64,000 bases of DNA from the NCBI GenBank assembly GCA_022560735.1, contig JADFSO010000001.1, forward strand, positions 1 through 64,000, written 5' to 3'. The DNA comes from Pseudomonadota bacterium (GTDB taxonomy: Bacteria; Pseudomonadota; Gammaproteobacteria; Steroidobacterales; MnTg04). Position 1 is the first letter of the stretch, and each line of letters begins with the position of its first letter. The notes under the pieces were generated by a model that was not told the DNA's origin, searched no databases, and saw nothing but the letters and a program-made list of their open reading frames with translations. This document shows positions 34,152-43,914 of this stretch, piece by piece. The position numbers and the translations under genes were made by a program.

Positions 34152-35935
34152 ACAGTGGCTGCAATCTCAGCGCTGCTGTCGCTGCCTGTATCGGGCTGAC
34201 CGCTTGCTTGCGTCGCTGAGGTTTCATCTGCTCTGAACGCGTTGGCCCTCGGCATGGCGATCGTATTATCGCCCCGCTCTTGACTGGCGAGTTTGTGAAA
34301 GCGATTGCGAAGCTCAGCAAGCGACTTCTGTACCACTTTCATGGAAAGCTCTTTTTTCGCCAGCTGGCCTTTGAGTTCAGCGATTTGAAGCTGCTGGTCC
34401 TTGCCGGCGAGCGAGTCCGCCGTTGCCAGCTGATCTGCATTCAGCTTGAATGTCTGGGTCTCATCGCGGGCATCAAGGGGCCCTGATTTGTCCATGCCAC
34501 CCGCTTTCTGATTGAGAATTTCCGCCTGCAGGCTTTCAATCATTTTCTGTTTTTCATCAATCTTGGCCTTGAGCTGTGAAACCTGGACATCGCTCTTTCT
34601 GTTGTCGGCGCGGTCCTTGTTATGTTTGTCTATATCGCCTTGCAACTCTTCGATCAATTCCTTTTGCGCCTGGTTACTGGTTTTCAGTTCCTGGTAACGT
34701 TGGGTGGCGGCTTTTGCCGCGTTCTGGAACTTGTCCAGGTCCATGCGCTGATTGCCAAGCTTTACCCGCAGTTCCTCATTTTGAATCTGGAAACGAATGT
34801 CGCGAGACTGAATCGCGCTCATGCTCAGCGTGTCTTCACCCGCCGATTCCTCACCGGCCCGGGCTTGCGCCAGGCGCGCTTCCGCCATCCGGACTTTGAC
34901 CTTTATTTCCTCAACGGTTTGTTTTAATTCACTGATCGTGGCCCGGGCCTCTGCTTTCTCCTTGAGAAATAGATCCGTGCCTTTTTTCAGCGCCCGATTA
35001 TTAAACTCCAGCGATGCGATTTTTTTCTGAATTTCGCTGGCCGTCTCATCGGCTTGCAGGAGCGTGCCCTCCATTTCGGAAAGCTTGCCCAGTTGCCCGC
35101 GGGCCAGTTCAAGTTCCTTGCGAAGCTCCTGGGTCTGCTTTGCATTTGCCTCTAACTCTATGTGGCTGTCTGTTCGCTTGTCTTTTAGCCTGTCGATCTG
35201 CTTGTTTGCCTGTTCGAGTGTAGCGCGCAGCTCCCGTACTTTTTTCTCGTTGGCCTCGAGCGCGTTTTCGTTCCTTTCCTGTTTGTCCAACTGCGCACGG
35301 GCATACTCGAGATCGCCGCGCAGCTCCTGTACTTTTTTCTCGTTGACCTCAAACGCGTTGTTGTCCCTCGCCTGCTTGTCCAGCGAAGCCTGCAACTCAT
35401 CCAGTTTCCGCTCCAGCGCTTGTCTCTCGGTCCGCAATTCAACGAGGTCTTTGCGGAGACGGCTAATCTGTTCGGCCTGTTCGCGAGAAAATGTTTTTTC
35501 GGTTTCGAGTTCGGTCCTGACCGCATCAGCTACCGCGGTAAATTCCGTCCCGGAAGAATCAACCGGTTTCCTGGCTTGCGCTTCCAGCCGGGAAATCTCC
35601 CTGACCTTCTTTTTCAGATCTTTCTGCAGTCGTGACGACTCGGCTTTCCAGTCGTCGCGATTTTCCTCGGCGAGCTTACGATTGTTTTTGTGTTTTTTGG
35701 AATCGTTTTTCAGACCGGCAATTTTCTCGTCGAGAAATTCGATCTGCTCGTTGGTCGGCAGGTGCTTTACTTGCTTGCGCAGTTCCCGGGTCAGTGATTG
35801 CTGATCGCTGAGATCGGCCTTCAGCGCGGAGATCAGTGTTTCCCATTCGCCAAAGGTACGAGACAGGCGCGACAACGCTTTTCTCGCTGCGCGGCGTACG
35901 TCTTCTACCGTCTTTGCCTGTTCCATGCCATCCAT
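34124..35935 (-). CDS. Large coiled-coil protein of unknown function
   Basis: A 603-residue protein with no signal peptide. Residues ~30-530 are almost continuous coiled coil, with heptads rich in Glu, Lys, Leu and Gln. Three near-repeats of a 35-residue unit (NEKKVQELRGDLEYARAQLDKQERN / NEKKVRELRATLEQANKQIDRL) suggest internal duplication. The N-terminal ~25 residues (TVEDVRRAARKALSRLSRTFGEWETLISAL) and the acidic, Ser/Thr-rich tail are outside the coil. This could be a cytoskeletal scaffold or SMC-like organiser, but it lacks ATPase motifs. Its 3' end overlaps the convergent rhomboid gene by 28 bases. Confidence 0.82.
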   Translation of the reverse strand: MDGMEQAKTVEDVRRAARKALSRLSRTFGEWETLISALKADLSDQQSLTRELRKQVKHLPTNEQIEFLDEKIAGLKNDSKKHKNNRKLAEENRDDWKAESSRLQKDLKKKVREISRLEAQARKPVDSSGTEFTAVADAVRTELETEKTFSREQAEQISRLRKDLVELRTERQALERKLDELQASLDKQARDNNAFEVNEKKVQELRGDLEYARAQLDKQERNENALEANEKKVRELRATLEQANKQIDRLKDKRTDSHIELEANAKQTQELRKELELARGQLGKLSEMEGTLLQADETASEIQKKIASLEFNNRALKKGTDLFLKEKAEARATISELKQTVEEIKVKVRMAEARLAQARAGEESAGEDTLSMSAIQSRDIRFQIQNEELRVKLGNQRMDLDKFQNAAKAATQRYQELKTSNQAQKELIEELQGDIDKHNKDRADNRKSDVQVSQLKAKIDEKQKMIESLQAEILNQKAGGMDKSGPLDARDETQTFKLNADQLATADSLAGKDQQLQIAELKGQLAKKELSMKVVQKSLAELRNRFHKLASQERGDNTIAMPRANAFRADETSATQASGQPDTGSDSSAEIAATVQIRRPEFD

Positions 35936-36185
35936 ATTGGGCCTGTCCTTTGTCGGTGTCTGCCGGCGTGTGTTGGCGTTACGGCTTCACCGCTCCATCC
36001 CTGGCTGATTGATTATGACAAATATTGTATTACGCGCGTTCGCAGTGATGCGATGCTTGTCACATTTTGAACAGTCGGTGGGCATGGAAAAAGGCTTGAA
36101 AATCAGCCTGTTTGGCCCGCATGTCACGATGGCGGTAAGTGCCCGGGCCAGCGCCCGGAGTCCGCGATCCCTGGTGACAGGCGTG

Positions 36186-37301
36186 CTAGTCCGACTTCCT
36201 GCCGGGAAACTCCTTGATATAGAGATCCTGCTTGGCAAACGGAATCTCGATCTGGTGTTTATTGAATTCCTTGTAGATTTGCTGGTGTAGCTGGTCCAGG
36301 ATACGACCGCGGAGCACCGGCTGCTCGACCCAGCCCAGCAGTTCGAACTCCAGACCCGATGGGCCGAATCGGCGGAAGCGCACCCGTGCTTCCGGTTTTC
36401 GACAAAGATCGGAGCAGTCCAGCGCTACGTCCATCAGCACTTTTCTGACCAGGTCAATATCGCAACCGTAGGCTGCGCTGACCGCGACCCGGATGCGATA
36501 TTTCTCATGCGGGCCGCCGCTTTCATTGAAGATCTTGCTGTTGCCCATGACCCCGTTGGGGATGGTGACTTCGACGTCGTCCCTGGTCAGCAGCCGCGTG
36601 CTGCGCATGCCGATGTGCGTTACTTCGCCGCGCTCACCTGAATCCAGGACAATGAAGTCGCCGATCTTGTAAGGCGCATCCACGAGTATCGACATGCCGG
36701 CGAAAAGATTGGCCAGCGTGTCCTTGGCGGCGAAGCTCAGGGCCAGTCCGATGATTCCGGCGGATGCCAGCCAGGCGGTGACATTGATATTCCATGCCAG
36801 CATAACCATGTAAATCCCGATTGCGACCGAGGCGATGATGGCCAGGTTGATCAGTAAAGGCCGGGTGCGTGGCTGCACGATGTTGAACGAATGCTGCTGA
36901 TTGCTCAGGTAGCCAATCAGCATGCGGGCGAACCGCATGAAGAATTGCAGCCAGACGATAATGGCGATGGTCTTGAGTATGGCCAGCGTCGCGAATGTCG
37001 GGGTGGCGGGCATTTTGAGCCACAGCGTCCCAACGCCGAGACCGATGAGAATTATCGACAAGCGCAGCGGCCGATGCAGGATCTCGATCAGGCTGTCGTC
37101 AAAAGTATTCTTTGTCCGCGATGTCCAGCGCCCGATGACCCGTGACAGGACACGATCAACGATGCGCGACAGTATCCATGACAGCAGGACGATGACCGCG
37201 GCCTGGATCAACCGGTGCGGACCCAGTACCGAAAATAAAGGCAGAAGTTTGTCCGACAGGAAGTCCACCAGGGGGTTTCCGCCCGGATCAGTCTGTTCCA
37301 T
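36186..37301 (-). CDS. MscS-family mechanosensitive channel
   Basis: A 371-residue inner-membrane protein with about four or five helices. The pore-lining helix region is GIIGLALSFAAKDTLANLFAGMSILVDAPYKIGDFI, followed by the Sm-fold beta domain (GEVTHIGMRSTRLLTRDDVEVTIPNGVMGNSKIFNES) and the C-terminal alpha/beta domain. It opens under membrane tension to release solutes on osmotic downshift. The ATG at 37301 follows GGAGAA and lies inside the last codons of the upstream hydroxylase gene (14-base overlap), so both come from one transcript. The 250 bases beyond its stop up to the coiled-coil gene's start contain no gene that I can support. Confidence 0.93.
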   Translation of the reverse strand: MEQTDPGGNPLVDFLSDKLLPLFSVLGPHRLIQAAVIVLLSWILSRIVDRVLSRVIGRWTSRTKNTFDDSLIEILHRPLRLSIILIGLGVGTLWLKMPATPTFATLAILKTIAIIVWLQFFMRFARMLIGYLSNQQHSFNIVQPRTRPLLINLAIIASVAIGIYMVMLAWNINVTAWLASAGIIGLALSFAAKDTLANLFAGMSILVDAPYKIGDFIVLDSGERGEVTHIGMRSTRLLTRDDVEVTIPNGVMGNSKIFNESGGPHEKYRIRVAVSAAYGCDIDLVRKVLMDVALDCSDLCRKPEARVRFRRFGPSGLEFELLGWVEQPVLRGRILDQLHQQIYKEFNKHQIEIPFAKQDLYIKEFPGRKSD

Positions 37302-38640
37302 TATCGTTCTCCATAGAGGCTGATTTGCTGCCAGGCTGGCAGCGGCGCAGCCACTCGGCCCGCTGGCGAAAAAACATCTGCAGGCCGTCAATCTCGGCCT
37401 GTCGAATATCCGGATGCCAGGCTTCGAAGATCAGCACGATGCGTTCGCGGTCGCCGCGATTCCAGGCTTCATGTTCGAAGCTGTCATCGAAGGCGAGTAC
37501 TTTACCGGCTTCCCAGTGGCGGGTTTCCTCGCCAACCCGGATTCCGCAGCCATCGGGAATGATCAGCCCGAGGTGGACGGTCAACCGGAAATTCATTTGC
37601 CCGTAATGGGGAATGATATGGCCGCCAGGCTGCAACCGTGAAAAGAATATTTCGGGCATGTAGTCTTCGGCTTCGGGGTAAGGCAGCGACTCCATGACGG
37701 CCATCGTTTTTGGACAGCGCGTGTAATTTTCGGAAATCACGCCGGCCTTGGTCAAATGGAAGGATGTCCATACATGCGAGCCGACCAACGAGGAAAAGTC
37801 AGTACCTCTCCGGGTCTTGCTGTGGTCCGTGCGTTCTTCGTTCGCGACGATATAAGGGGAAAACTCGGCCTGTTGTTCGAGCAAGGTGTCCAGTTCGCCA
37901 CGAATGTCATCGTAGGCGGCTTCCACCCGCGGTATCCAGTCGAAATCCTCCCTTTCGAACCATGGCGTCGCCTGCATGCCCGGAATCAGGAGGAACTCCG
38001 GCCGTTGCATCGGGTGGTTGTATTCGGCTTGCTCCTCGCGATACAGGATGCGCATGGCGCGTTCGAACCTGTCGCGCTCCTTGGCCGGGTATTTGCCGGC
38101 AAGTTCGTCGAGAATCTGCTGGTTCATCCGCTTGTAATGCTTGTTCAGTGCCTGTAGCGCAGAACCGATTTCCTGACGGGCCGCCGGTGTCATTTTGGTA
38201 TTGGTGGCTGCCTTGTCCAGTGCCGGCTCGGTCAATACCGCACGCTGCAGCAACTCCGCGCCGGTTTCTTTTTGTCCCTTGGCGGTATACAGCATGCCGG
38301 CCTTGATCATCGCAGAAACATTCTCCGGGTCCAGGCGGGCGGTATGGGCAAAGTTATCAGCAGCCTTCTCGTTCATGCCAAGATGCTGCTGCACGAAGGC
38401 CAGCCGATATCGATAGGAGGCTACATCTGGCTCGGCCTCCGTTGCGGCATCCAGCAGGCTTAGGCTGGAGTTGGTGTCACCGCGCCGAAACGCGAGCATT
38501 GCGAGCCTGAAGCAAGCCGGGGCAAACGGCGGCTGCGACGCAGCGAGTTCTTGCAGGCGCTGTTCCGCCTGACGCTGCCTGCCTTCGCGCAGGTCTTTTT
38601 CCGCTTCCGCAAAGGCTTGTTGTGCTGATTCGGCGCTCAT
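37288..38640 (-). CDS. TPR-aspartyl/asparaginyl beta-hydroxylase
   Basis: A 450-residue protein. Residues ~1-150 are TPR repeats (RLQELAASQPPFAPACFRLAMLAFRRGDTNSSLSLLDAATEAEPD...). Residues ~240-430 form the aspartyl/asparaginyl beta-hydroxylase domain, with HIIPHYGQMNFRLTVHLGLIIPDGCGIRVGEETRHWEAGKVLAFDDSFEHEAWNRGDRERIVLIFE. His and Asp residues for iron are in IPHYG and DDSFEHE, and an Arg for 2-oxoglutarate in NFRLTVH. It hydroxylates Asp or Asn side chains using O2 and 2-oxoglutarate, and the TPR part probably selects the partner protein. It is flanked in one operon by another 2OG oxygenase and an MscS channel. Confidence 0.9.
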   Translation of the reverse strand: MSAESAQQAFAEAEKDLREGRQRQAEQRLQELAASQPPFAPACFRLAMLAFRRGDTNSSLSLLDAATEAEPDVASYRYRLAFVQQHLGMNEKAADNFAHTARLDPENVSAMIKAGMLYTAKGQKETGAELLQRAVLTEPALDKAATNTKMTPAARQEIGSALQALNKHYKRMNQQILDELAGKYPAKERDRFERAMRILYREEQAEYNHPMQRPEFLLIPGMQATPWFEREDFDWIPRVEAAYDDIRGELDTLLEQQAEFSPYIVANEERTDHSKTRRGTDFSSLVGSHVWTSFHLTKAGVISENYTRCPKTMAVMESLPYPEAEDYMPEIFFSRLQPGGHIIPHYGQMNFRLTVHLGLIIPDGCGIRVGEETRHWEAGKVLAFDDSFEHEAWNRGDRERIVLIFEAWHPDIRQAEIDGLQMFFRQRAEWLRRCQPGSKSASMENDNGTD

Positions 38641-38680
38641 GGCTTGTGGTATCGGTCCGTGTTCCTCGCGGCAGTGGCGA

Positions 38681-39337
38681 TCAGCAGTCTTCGTCCCTGA
38701 CCAGGTCCAGGTTAAAAGTAATGCCGATCCTGGGGATGTCGTTTTGTTGCATTTCCACCCAATGCTCGAGGTAGGAGGGAAACATGACGATCATCCCGGT
38801 TTGCGGTTGCACCGAGAACTCCAGGTTGCTGAATATGGTTTGCCCGGTGTGGCCGCCCGGCTCGTGCATGCGAAAGCCGGCTTTTGGGTCGAGAAAAGCA
38901 ATTCGGGCAGAGGTCTTGTTTGCTGAAACGTAATAGGTGCCGCTGATCAGGCTGTTCCGGTGACGATGCACTTCGTGGTAGCAGCCCTTGACGGTGATAG
39001 TCCCGAACATGGTTATAAGGTTCAGCGGCGGATTCTCGGTCGAAAAGCCCATGCTCCGGGCAAAGCAACGGCCGTGGCGCAATATCTGCTCGGCAATTTC
39101 GGCAAACTCCGCGTCCTTCTGGATCTGGTTGCGGCTGAAAAAAGAGGTATAGCCGGTCCGGTACTCTTTTTTGCAGATTTCCACACCTTCCGGATCCGAG
39201 TTCCTCAGTGTCTCGACCTTGCTTACCAGTTGCTGGTTGAATTCCTGGTCGTCGGTCAGACGATTGATATAGATGGGCACCGGGAAAACCGGGAACATCG
39301 CTTTCTTGTTGTTTTCGGGAGTAACAAATTTTGGCAT
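38681..39337 (-). CDS. 2OG-Fe(II) oxygenase of the TIGR02466 type
   Basis: A 218-residue putative iron- and 2-oxoglutarate-dependent oxygenase. It shows FPVPIYINRL at the start (typical 'FPTPIYV' of the family), EVHRHRNSLISGTYYVSA (HxH/HxD-like metal region), IAFLDPKAGFRM and MIVMFPSYLEHWVEMQQNDIPRIGITFNL (distal His with the Arg that binds 2-oxoglutarate). The family is widespread in marine bacteria and phages, and its substrate is unknown. It is transcribed 40 bases ahead of the TPR-hydroxylase gene. The start at ATG 39337 fits the family; an upstream ATG at 39427 is possible but adds non-conserved sequence. Confidence 0.85.
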   Translation of the reverse strand: MPKFVTPENNKKAMFPVFPVPIYINRLTDDQEFNQQLVSKVETLRNSDPEGVEICKKEYRTGYTSFFSRNQIQKDAEFAEIAEQILRHGRCFARSMGFSTENPPLNLITMFGTITVKGCYHEVHRHRNSLISGTYYVSANKTSARIAFLDPKAGFRMHEPGGHTGQTIFSNLEFSVQPQTGMIVMFPSYLEHWVEMQQNDIPRIGITFNLDLVRDEDC

Positions 39338-39522
39338 GATTTTTTGCCCCGGTTGTGCCTGGCGGGTCTGTACAGGATAACCCCTGGCCGCCTTGCTGGA
39401 AAACATCGTTTTGTCAGATTGGCCCAACGCACCACCTTATAATGCTGCCGCATGCTCCGCTTCCTGTGATAGTCTGCCGGCCTTTATCCGGGTGCCAGCC
39501 GGTGGCTGCAAGGGGAACACAC

Positions 39523-41316
39523 ATGAAAATCGCTCGATTTACCAGCCTGCTTTTTCCGCTGATTCTGGCCGCGTGCGGCGGTACGGGACATGACCAGGAT
39601 CAAGTGCCGGTGGCGGCCGGTGAGAAAGTCGGTCAACTCGATGAGTTGTACGAGGAATGTTTCGATCGCTCGCTGGAACTGAAGCCGATTTACGCTTCCT
39701 TCATCGGCGACAATCGATATAACGACCGTTTGAGCAACAACATCGGCCCGGAGCATATCGAGAAAACATCCGCATTGACGCACGAGTGTCTCGATCGCCT
39801 GCTGGCGATCGGTTCCGGCGGGCTGAGCGGGCAGGATTTGCTCAGTTTCCAGATTTTCCAGCGTAATCAGGAAGAAAACCTGGCCGGCGAGAAATTCCCG
39901 GGCGAGCTGATGCCGTTGAACCAGTTCAGAAGCACGCCGAATTTCTTCGCGCAAATGGGGTCAGGCGCCAGCCTGCACCCGTTCAGGACGGTCAAGGACT
40001 ACCAGGATTTCCTGGGTCGCATCGATGGTTTTGTAATCTGGATGCACCAGGCACGGGACAATATGCGGGCAGGCATGGAAAAAGGCCTGGTGCAGCCTCG
40101 TGTACTGATGGAAAAAGTCGTGCCGCAACTGGCCGCGCACATCGTCGACGATGTTGAACAGAGTTTGTTCTACCGGCCGATTCAAAATATGCCGGAATCG
40201 TTCAGCGAAGATCAAAGGGCGACATTGACTGCCGCCTATCGGGACGCGATCGAGAACAAGTTGGTCCCGGTTTACGGCATGCTGCGGGACTTCGTGCGCG
40301 ATGAGTATCTCCCGGCCACGCGCGCAACGGTCGGCATGAAAGACTTGCCCGATGGCGATGCATGGTATGCGTATCTCGTTGCGACCACGACGACCACCGA
40401 CCTGTCGGCACAAGCCATTCATGAGATTGGTCTTGCCGAGGTCGAGCGTATCCATGGCTCGATGCAGGCGGTCATGGATGAAGTCGATTTCGATGGCACG
40501 CTCAAGGAATTCTTCGAGTTCCTGAATTCCGACCCGCAGTTCTATTTTGCCGAACGAGAGCAGCTCATCGATGGCTACAGGGCGCTGCGCGAGGAAGTGC
40601 ACGCGAAGGCGCTCAAGGTTTTTGATCGCCTGCCAAAAGCGGACTACGAGATTCGTGCGGTCGAGCCATTTCGCGAAAAGACTGCCTCGGGCGGTTCCTA
40701 CATGAGGGCATCGCCCGATGGTTCCCGTCCCGGTGTTTTCTATGCCAATGCCTACGATCTGAAGGCGCGGCCGAAATGGGCCATGCAAGCGCTGTTCCTG
40801 CATGAAGCGGTTCCGGGCCACCATTTTCAGGGCGCGCTAACCCTGGAAATCGAGGGCCTGCCGCGGTTCAGGAAATTTGGCGGTTACACCGCGTATAGCG
40901 AAGGATGGGGCTTGTACGCCGAGTCATTGGGTAAGGAAATCGGCATGTACGAAGATCCCTACCAGTATTTCGGTGCGCTCAATGCAGAGCTGTGGCGGGC
41001 GATTCGCCTGGTTGTCGATACCGGTCTGCATTACCAGGGCTGGACCCGGCAGCAGGTGCTGGATTACATGTATGCCAATTCGGCAACGAAAGAGGCGAAA
41101 GCCGTTGCCGAGGCCGAACGCTATATTGCCATTCCGAGCCAGGCGCTGGCGTACAAGATCGGTCAACTCAAGATATCCGAGTTGCGCGCGCGTGCCGAAT
41201 CGGCGCTGGGCGAGCGCTTCGATATCAAGGTCTTCCACCGGCAAGTGCTGGAGGACGGCCCGCTGCCGCTGAGCGTACTCGATGCCAAGATCGATCGCTG
41301 GATCGCCAGCTACTGA
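39523..41316 (+). CDS. DUF885-family metallopeptidase-like lipoprotein
   Basis: A 597-residue lipoprotein (signal FTSLLFPLILAAC, Cys ~17). DUF885 proteins have a thermolysin/M32-like helical fold. Here the metal motif is LFLHEAVPGHHFQ (HExxGHH type), with GGYTAYSEGWGLYAESLGKEIGMYEDPYQYFG supplying the second Glu ligand. ASGGSYMRASPDGSRPGVFYANAYD is the usual substrate-cleft signature. It probably hydrolyses peptides in the periplasm or at the outer membrane. AAGGGGAA precedes the ATG. A strong terminator follows the stop. Confidence 0.92.
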   Translation: MKIARFTSLLFPLILAACGGTGHDQDQVPVAAGEKVGQLDELYEECFDRSLELKPIYASFIGDNRYNDRLSNNIGPEHIEKTSALTHECLDRLLAIGSGGLSGQDLLSFQIFQRNQEENLAGEKFPGELMPLNQFRSTPNFFAQMGSGASLHPFRTVKDYQDFLGRIDGFVIWMHQARDNMRAGMEKGLVQPRVLMEKVVPQLAAHIVDDVEQSLFYRPIQNMPESFSEDQRATLTAAYRDAIENKLVPVYGMLRDFVRDEYLPATRATVGMKDLPDGDAWYAYLVATTTTTDLSAQAIHEIGLAEVERIHGSMQAVMDEVDFDGTLKEFFEFLNSDPQFYFAEREQLIDGYRALREEVHAKALKVFDRLPKADYEIRAVEPFREKTASGGSYMRASPDGSRPGVFYANAYDLKARPKWAMQALFLHEAVPGHHFQGALTLEIEGLPRFRKFGGYTAYSEGWGLYAESLGKEIGMYEDPYQYFGALNAELWRAIRLVVDTGLHYQGWTRQQVLDYMYANSATKEAKAVAEAERYIAIPSQALAYKIGQLKISELRARAESALGERFDIKVFHRQVLEDGPLPLSVLDAKIDRWIASY

Positions 41317-41334
41317 CGCAGCGATGCTTTGACA

Positions 41335-41359
41335 GGGCGGCGCATGCCGCCCTTTTTTT
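41335..41359 (+). terminator. Intrinsic terminator after the DUF885 gene
   Basis: GGGCGGC-GCAT-GCCGCCC, a perfect 7-bp GC stem, is followed by seven T, 18 bases after the stop codon. It separates the DUF885 gene from the S9 peptidase, which must then have its own promoter within 70 bases. Confidence 0.95.
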
Positions 41360-41428
41360 GCTTGCCTGCCCGTGCCGGCGGACGATCCGCTGAATCTATG
41401 CTGCGCGATTCGGCCTGAGACGGAGAGA

Positions 41429-43834
41429 ATGATGAAAGCACGTTTTGCACTGCTGATCGCGATGGCCTTGCTTGCCTGCGGTGCAGCGATCGCCGGGCCC
41501 GCCCTCGAACAGATCATGGCGGACCCCGACTGGATCGGCAACCGGCCTGAAGGAGCGTACTGGAGCGATTCCGGCGAGGCGGTGTTCTATAGCCAGAAAA
41601 GACGCGGCGAACGCATCCGTGACTGGTACCGCGTTGCAATAGACGGCGGGGAGATTCAAGAGCCCGACGCGCGGGGCCTGACCGCAAGCTCGAACGCCAG
41701 CCGCGTTTATAACGGTGACCGGACCCGGGTTGCCTGGATCCAGGAAGGCGATGTCTGGACTCGTGACCTGCCGGCGGGTGAGTCGAGGCAGCTGACCGCG
41801 ACCGCAGACCCGGCAAGCGCACCGGTATTCATGGCCGATGGAAACCGGCTTGCCTATGTCGGCGCTGGCATGTACCGGGTTTACGATTTCGATACCGGGC
41901 TGACGCGCCAGCTTGCCGATATAAAGCTGGAGAAAAAACCGGGGGACGACCCGGAGTTTGACGTGCTGCACGAGCAGCAGATGCGCACCTACGGGACGCT
42001 TCGCGAGGACAAACGCCTGGCCGATTCGCTGGAGAAACACGGGGAGGAGGTCCAGCGGGCGGATGCCAGCCGCACGCCGTTACCGATCTACCTCGGCGCG
42101 GAGCTGCGCGAAATCAACCGCAGCCTGTCGCCATCGGGTCGTTACCTCGTGCTGGTCGTCGAGAACGAAAAAGACGAGCCAGGGCAAAGCGGAAAAATGC
42201 CAAACTATGTGACCGAGAGCGGTTACACGGAGATTCGCGATACCCGGCCGAGAGTAAACCGCAACTCGCCGGCCGGCCAGGATATCTTGCTGGTCGATCT
42301 GCAGGACGGATCATTCGAAAAGCTGGATCAGGGTGTATTGCCGGGGATCAAAAAAGACCCGCTCAGAAAAATCCGCAGGCAGGCGATCGCGTGGCATATC
42401 GAGCATGGGGCCGATAAGGAGCAAGTCGAGGAAACACTCAAGGCGCCGGATCAGCGCACGCTGACGGTCTTGGAGATTAGCTGGAACGCCAGCGGTAGCC
42501 AGGTCTTGCTGCAAATGATGGCCAACGACAACAAGGATCGCTGGATGGCGACCGTCGACTTCGAAAATTCCGCCCTGGTACCGCAGCATCGGCTGACCGA
42601 CGGCGCCTGGATCAACTGGGACAACAATCAGCATGGCTGGATGCCCGATGGCGAAACCTTCTGGTATTTGTCCGAGGAATCCGGCTATTCGCATCTTTAT
42701 CTCAAATCCATCGGCCAGAAAAAATCCCGGCAAATGACCCGCGGCTCATTCGTCGTGACCGAACCCGAAGTCGATGCTTCCGGAACGAGCATTTATGTTC
42801 GAGCCAATCGCACCCACCCCGGTAACTACGAGATCTACAAGGTGCCCGCTGCCGGCGGCGAGCTGACGCAAATAAGCACGCTCGGCGGTGTGAACGGTTT
42901 TGCTTTGTCACCCGACGGACGACGCCTGCTGATCACGCACTCGTCCATCGACCGCCACCCTGACCTTTTCGTGCAGGACGCCGAGGCGGGCGCCGAACCG
43001 TTGCGGCTGACCGACACGGTTTCTGAACAATACAAGGCCATCGACTGGGTCATACCCGAGATCGTCGAAGTGCCATCGAGCCATGTGGACCGGCCAGTTT
43101 ATTCGAAGCTTTACCTGCCCGTCGATTACGACGCAGACAAGAAATACCCGGCCGTGATGTTCGTACACGGCGCCGGATACACCCAGAATGCGCATCTGGG
43201 CTGGCCGTATTATTTTCGCGAGTTCATGTTTCACACGCTGTTGACGCAAAACGGCTATATCGTCATCGATATGGATTACCGCGCGTCCAAAGGTTATGGG
43301 CGCGACTGGCGAACGGCCATCTATCGCAACATGGGGTATCCGGAGCTCGAGGATTTTGCCGATGGCGTGGATTTCCTGGTGCAAAACTACAACGTGGATC
43401 GCGACCGGGTCGGTATCTACGGTGGCTCCTACGGCGGCTTCATGACCTTCATGGCGCTGTTCCGAGCGCCCGGTCTTTTCGCCGCGGGCGCTGCGCTCAG
43501 ACCCGTCGTTGACTGGCGGCATTACAACCATGGCTATACGTCGCGCATGCTCAACACGCCCGAGATCGACCCGATGGCTTTCGAGCGCAGTTCGCCGATT
43601 GAATTCGCCGAGGGTTTGCAAAAACCACTGCTGATTGCCACGGGCATGCAGGACGACAACGTTTTTTTCCAGGATTCGGTGATGCTGGTGCAGCGTTTGA
43701 TCGAATTGCAAAAAGAAAATTTCGAAATCGCGATTTATCCGCTGGACCCGCACAGCTTCGTGCATGCGGATTCCTGGCTGGACGAGTACCGCCGTGTTTT
43801 CAAGTTGATGGAGCGACACCTGAAAACGGAATGA
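41429..43834 (+). CDS. S9-family (prolyl oligopeptidase-like) exported peptidase
   Basis: An 801-residue peptidase with signal peptide (FALLIAMALLACGAAIAG). Residues ~30-530 form a WD40-like beta-propeller (repeats such as FALSPDGRRLLITHSS). Residues ~550-800 form the alpha/beta hydrolase, with nucleophile GIYGGSYGGFMTF, acid ATGMQDDNV and histidine LDPHSFVH. Enzymes of this dipeptidyl-peptidase-IV/acylaminoacyl-peptidase group trim short peptides. Two start ATGs are adjacent (41429 and 41432); GGAGAGA precedes them. The cysteine in LLACGAA could be a lipobox, so lipid anchoring is possible. It is one of two S9 peptidases in the window. Confidence 0.94.
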   Translation: MMKARFALLIAMALLACGAAIAGPALEQIMADPDWIGNRPEGAYWSDSGEAVFYSQKRRGERIRDWYRVAIDGGEIQEPDARGLTASSNASRVYNGDRTRVAWIQEGDVWTRDLPAGESRQLTATADPASAPVFMADGNRLAYVGAGMYRVYDFDTGLTRQLADIKLEKKPGDDPEFDVLHEQQMRTYGTLREDKRLADSLEKHGEEVQRADASRTPLPIYLGAELREINRSLSPSGRYLVLVVENEKDEPGQSGKMPNYVTESGYTEIRDTRPRVNRNSPAGQDILLVDLQDGSFEKLDQGVLPGIKKDPLRKIRRQAIAWHIEHGADKEQVEETLKAPDQRTLTVLEISWNASGSQVLLQMMANDNKDRWMATVDFENSALVPQHRLTDGAWINWDNNQHGWMPDGETFWYLSEESGYSHLYLKSIGQKKSRQMTRGSFVVTEPEVDASGTSIYVRANRTHPGNYEIYKVPAAGGELTQISTLGGVNGFALSPDGRRLLITHSSIDRHPDLFVQDAEAGAEPLRLTDTVSEQYKAIDWVIPEIVEVPSSHVDRPVYSKLYLPVDYDADKKYPAVMFVHGAGYTQNAHLGWPYYFREFMFHTLLTQNGYIVIDMDYRASKGYGRDWRTAIYRNMGYPELEDFADGVDFLVQNYNVDRDRVGIYGGSYGGFMTFMALFRAPGLFAAGAALRPVVDWRHYNHGYTSRMLNTPEIDPMAFERSSPIEFAEGLQKPLLIATGMQDDNVFFQDSVMLVQRLIELQKENFEIAIYPLDPHSFVHADSWLDEYRRVFKLMERHLKTE

Positions 43835-43847
43835 TTTCCGCTGGCGT

Positions 43848-43883
43848 AAAAGCGCCGGTGACCGCGTGAGCGGGCACCGGCGC
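43848..43883 (-). terminator. Hairpin terminator between convergent S9 and DUF4382 genes
   Basis: A 9-bp GC stem (GCGCCGGTG / CACCGGCGC, loop 14) lies between the two convergent stops. On the minus strand it is followed by TTTT, fitting termination of the DUF4382 gene. The same stem could slow transcripts arriving from the plus strand. Confidence 0.65.
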
Positions 43884-43914
43884 GTGTCCGGGAGGCTGTT
43901 AGCTCGCCGTTGGT

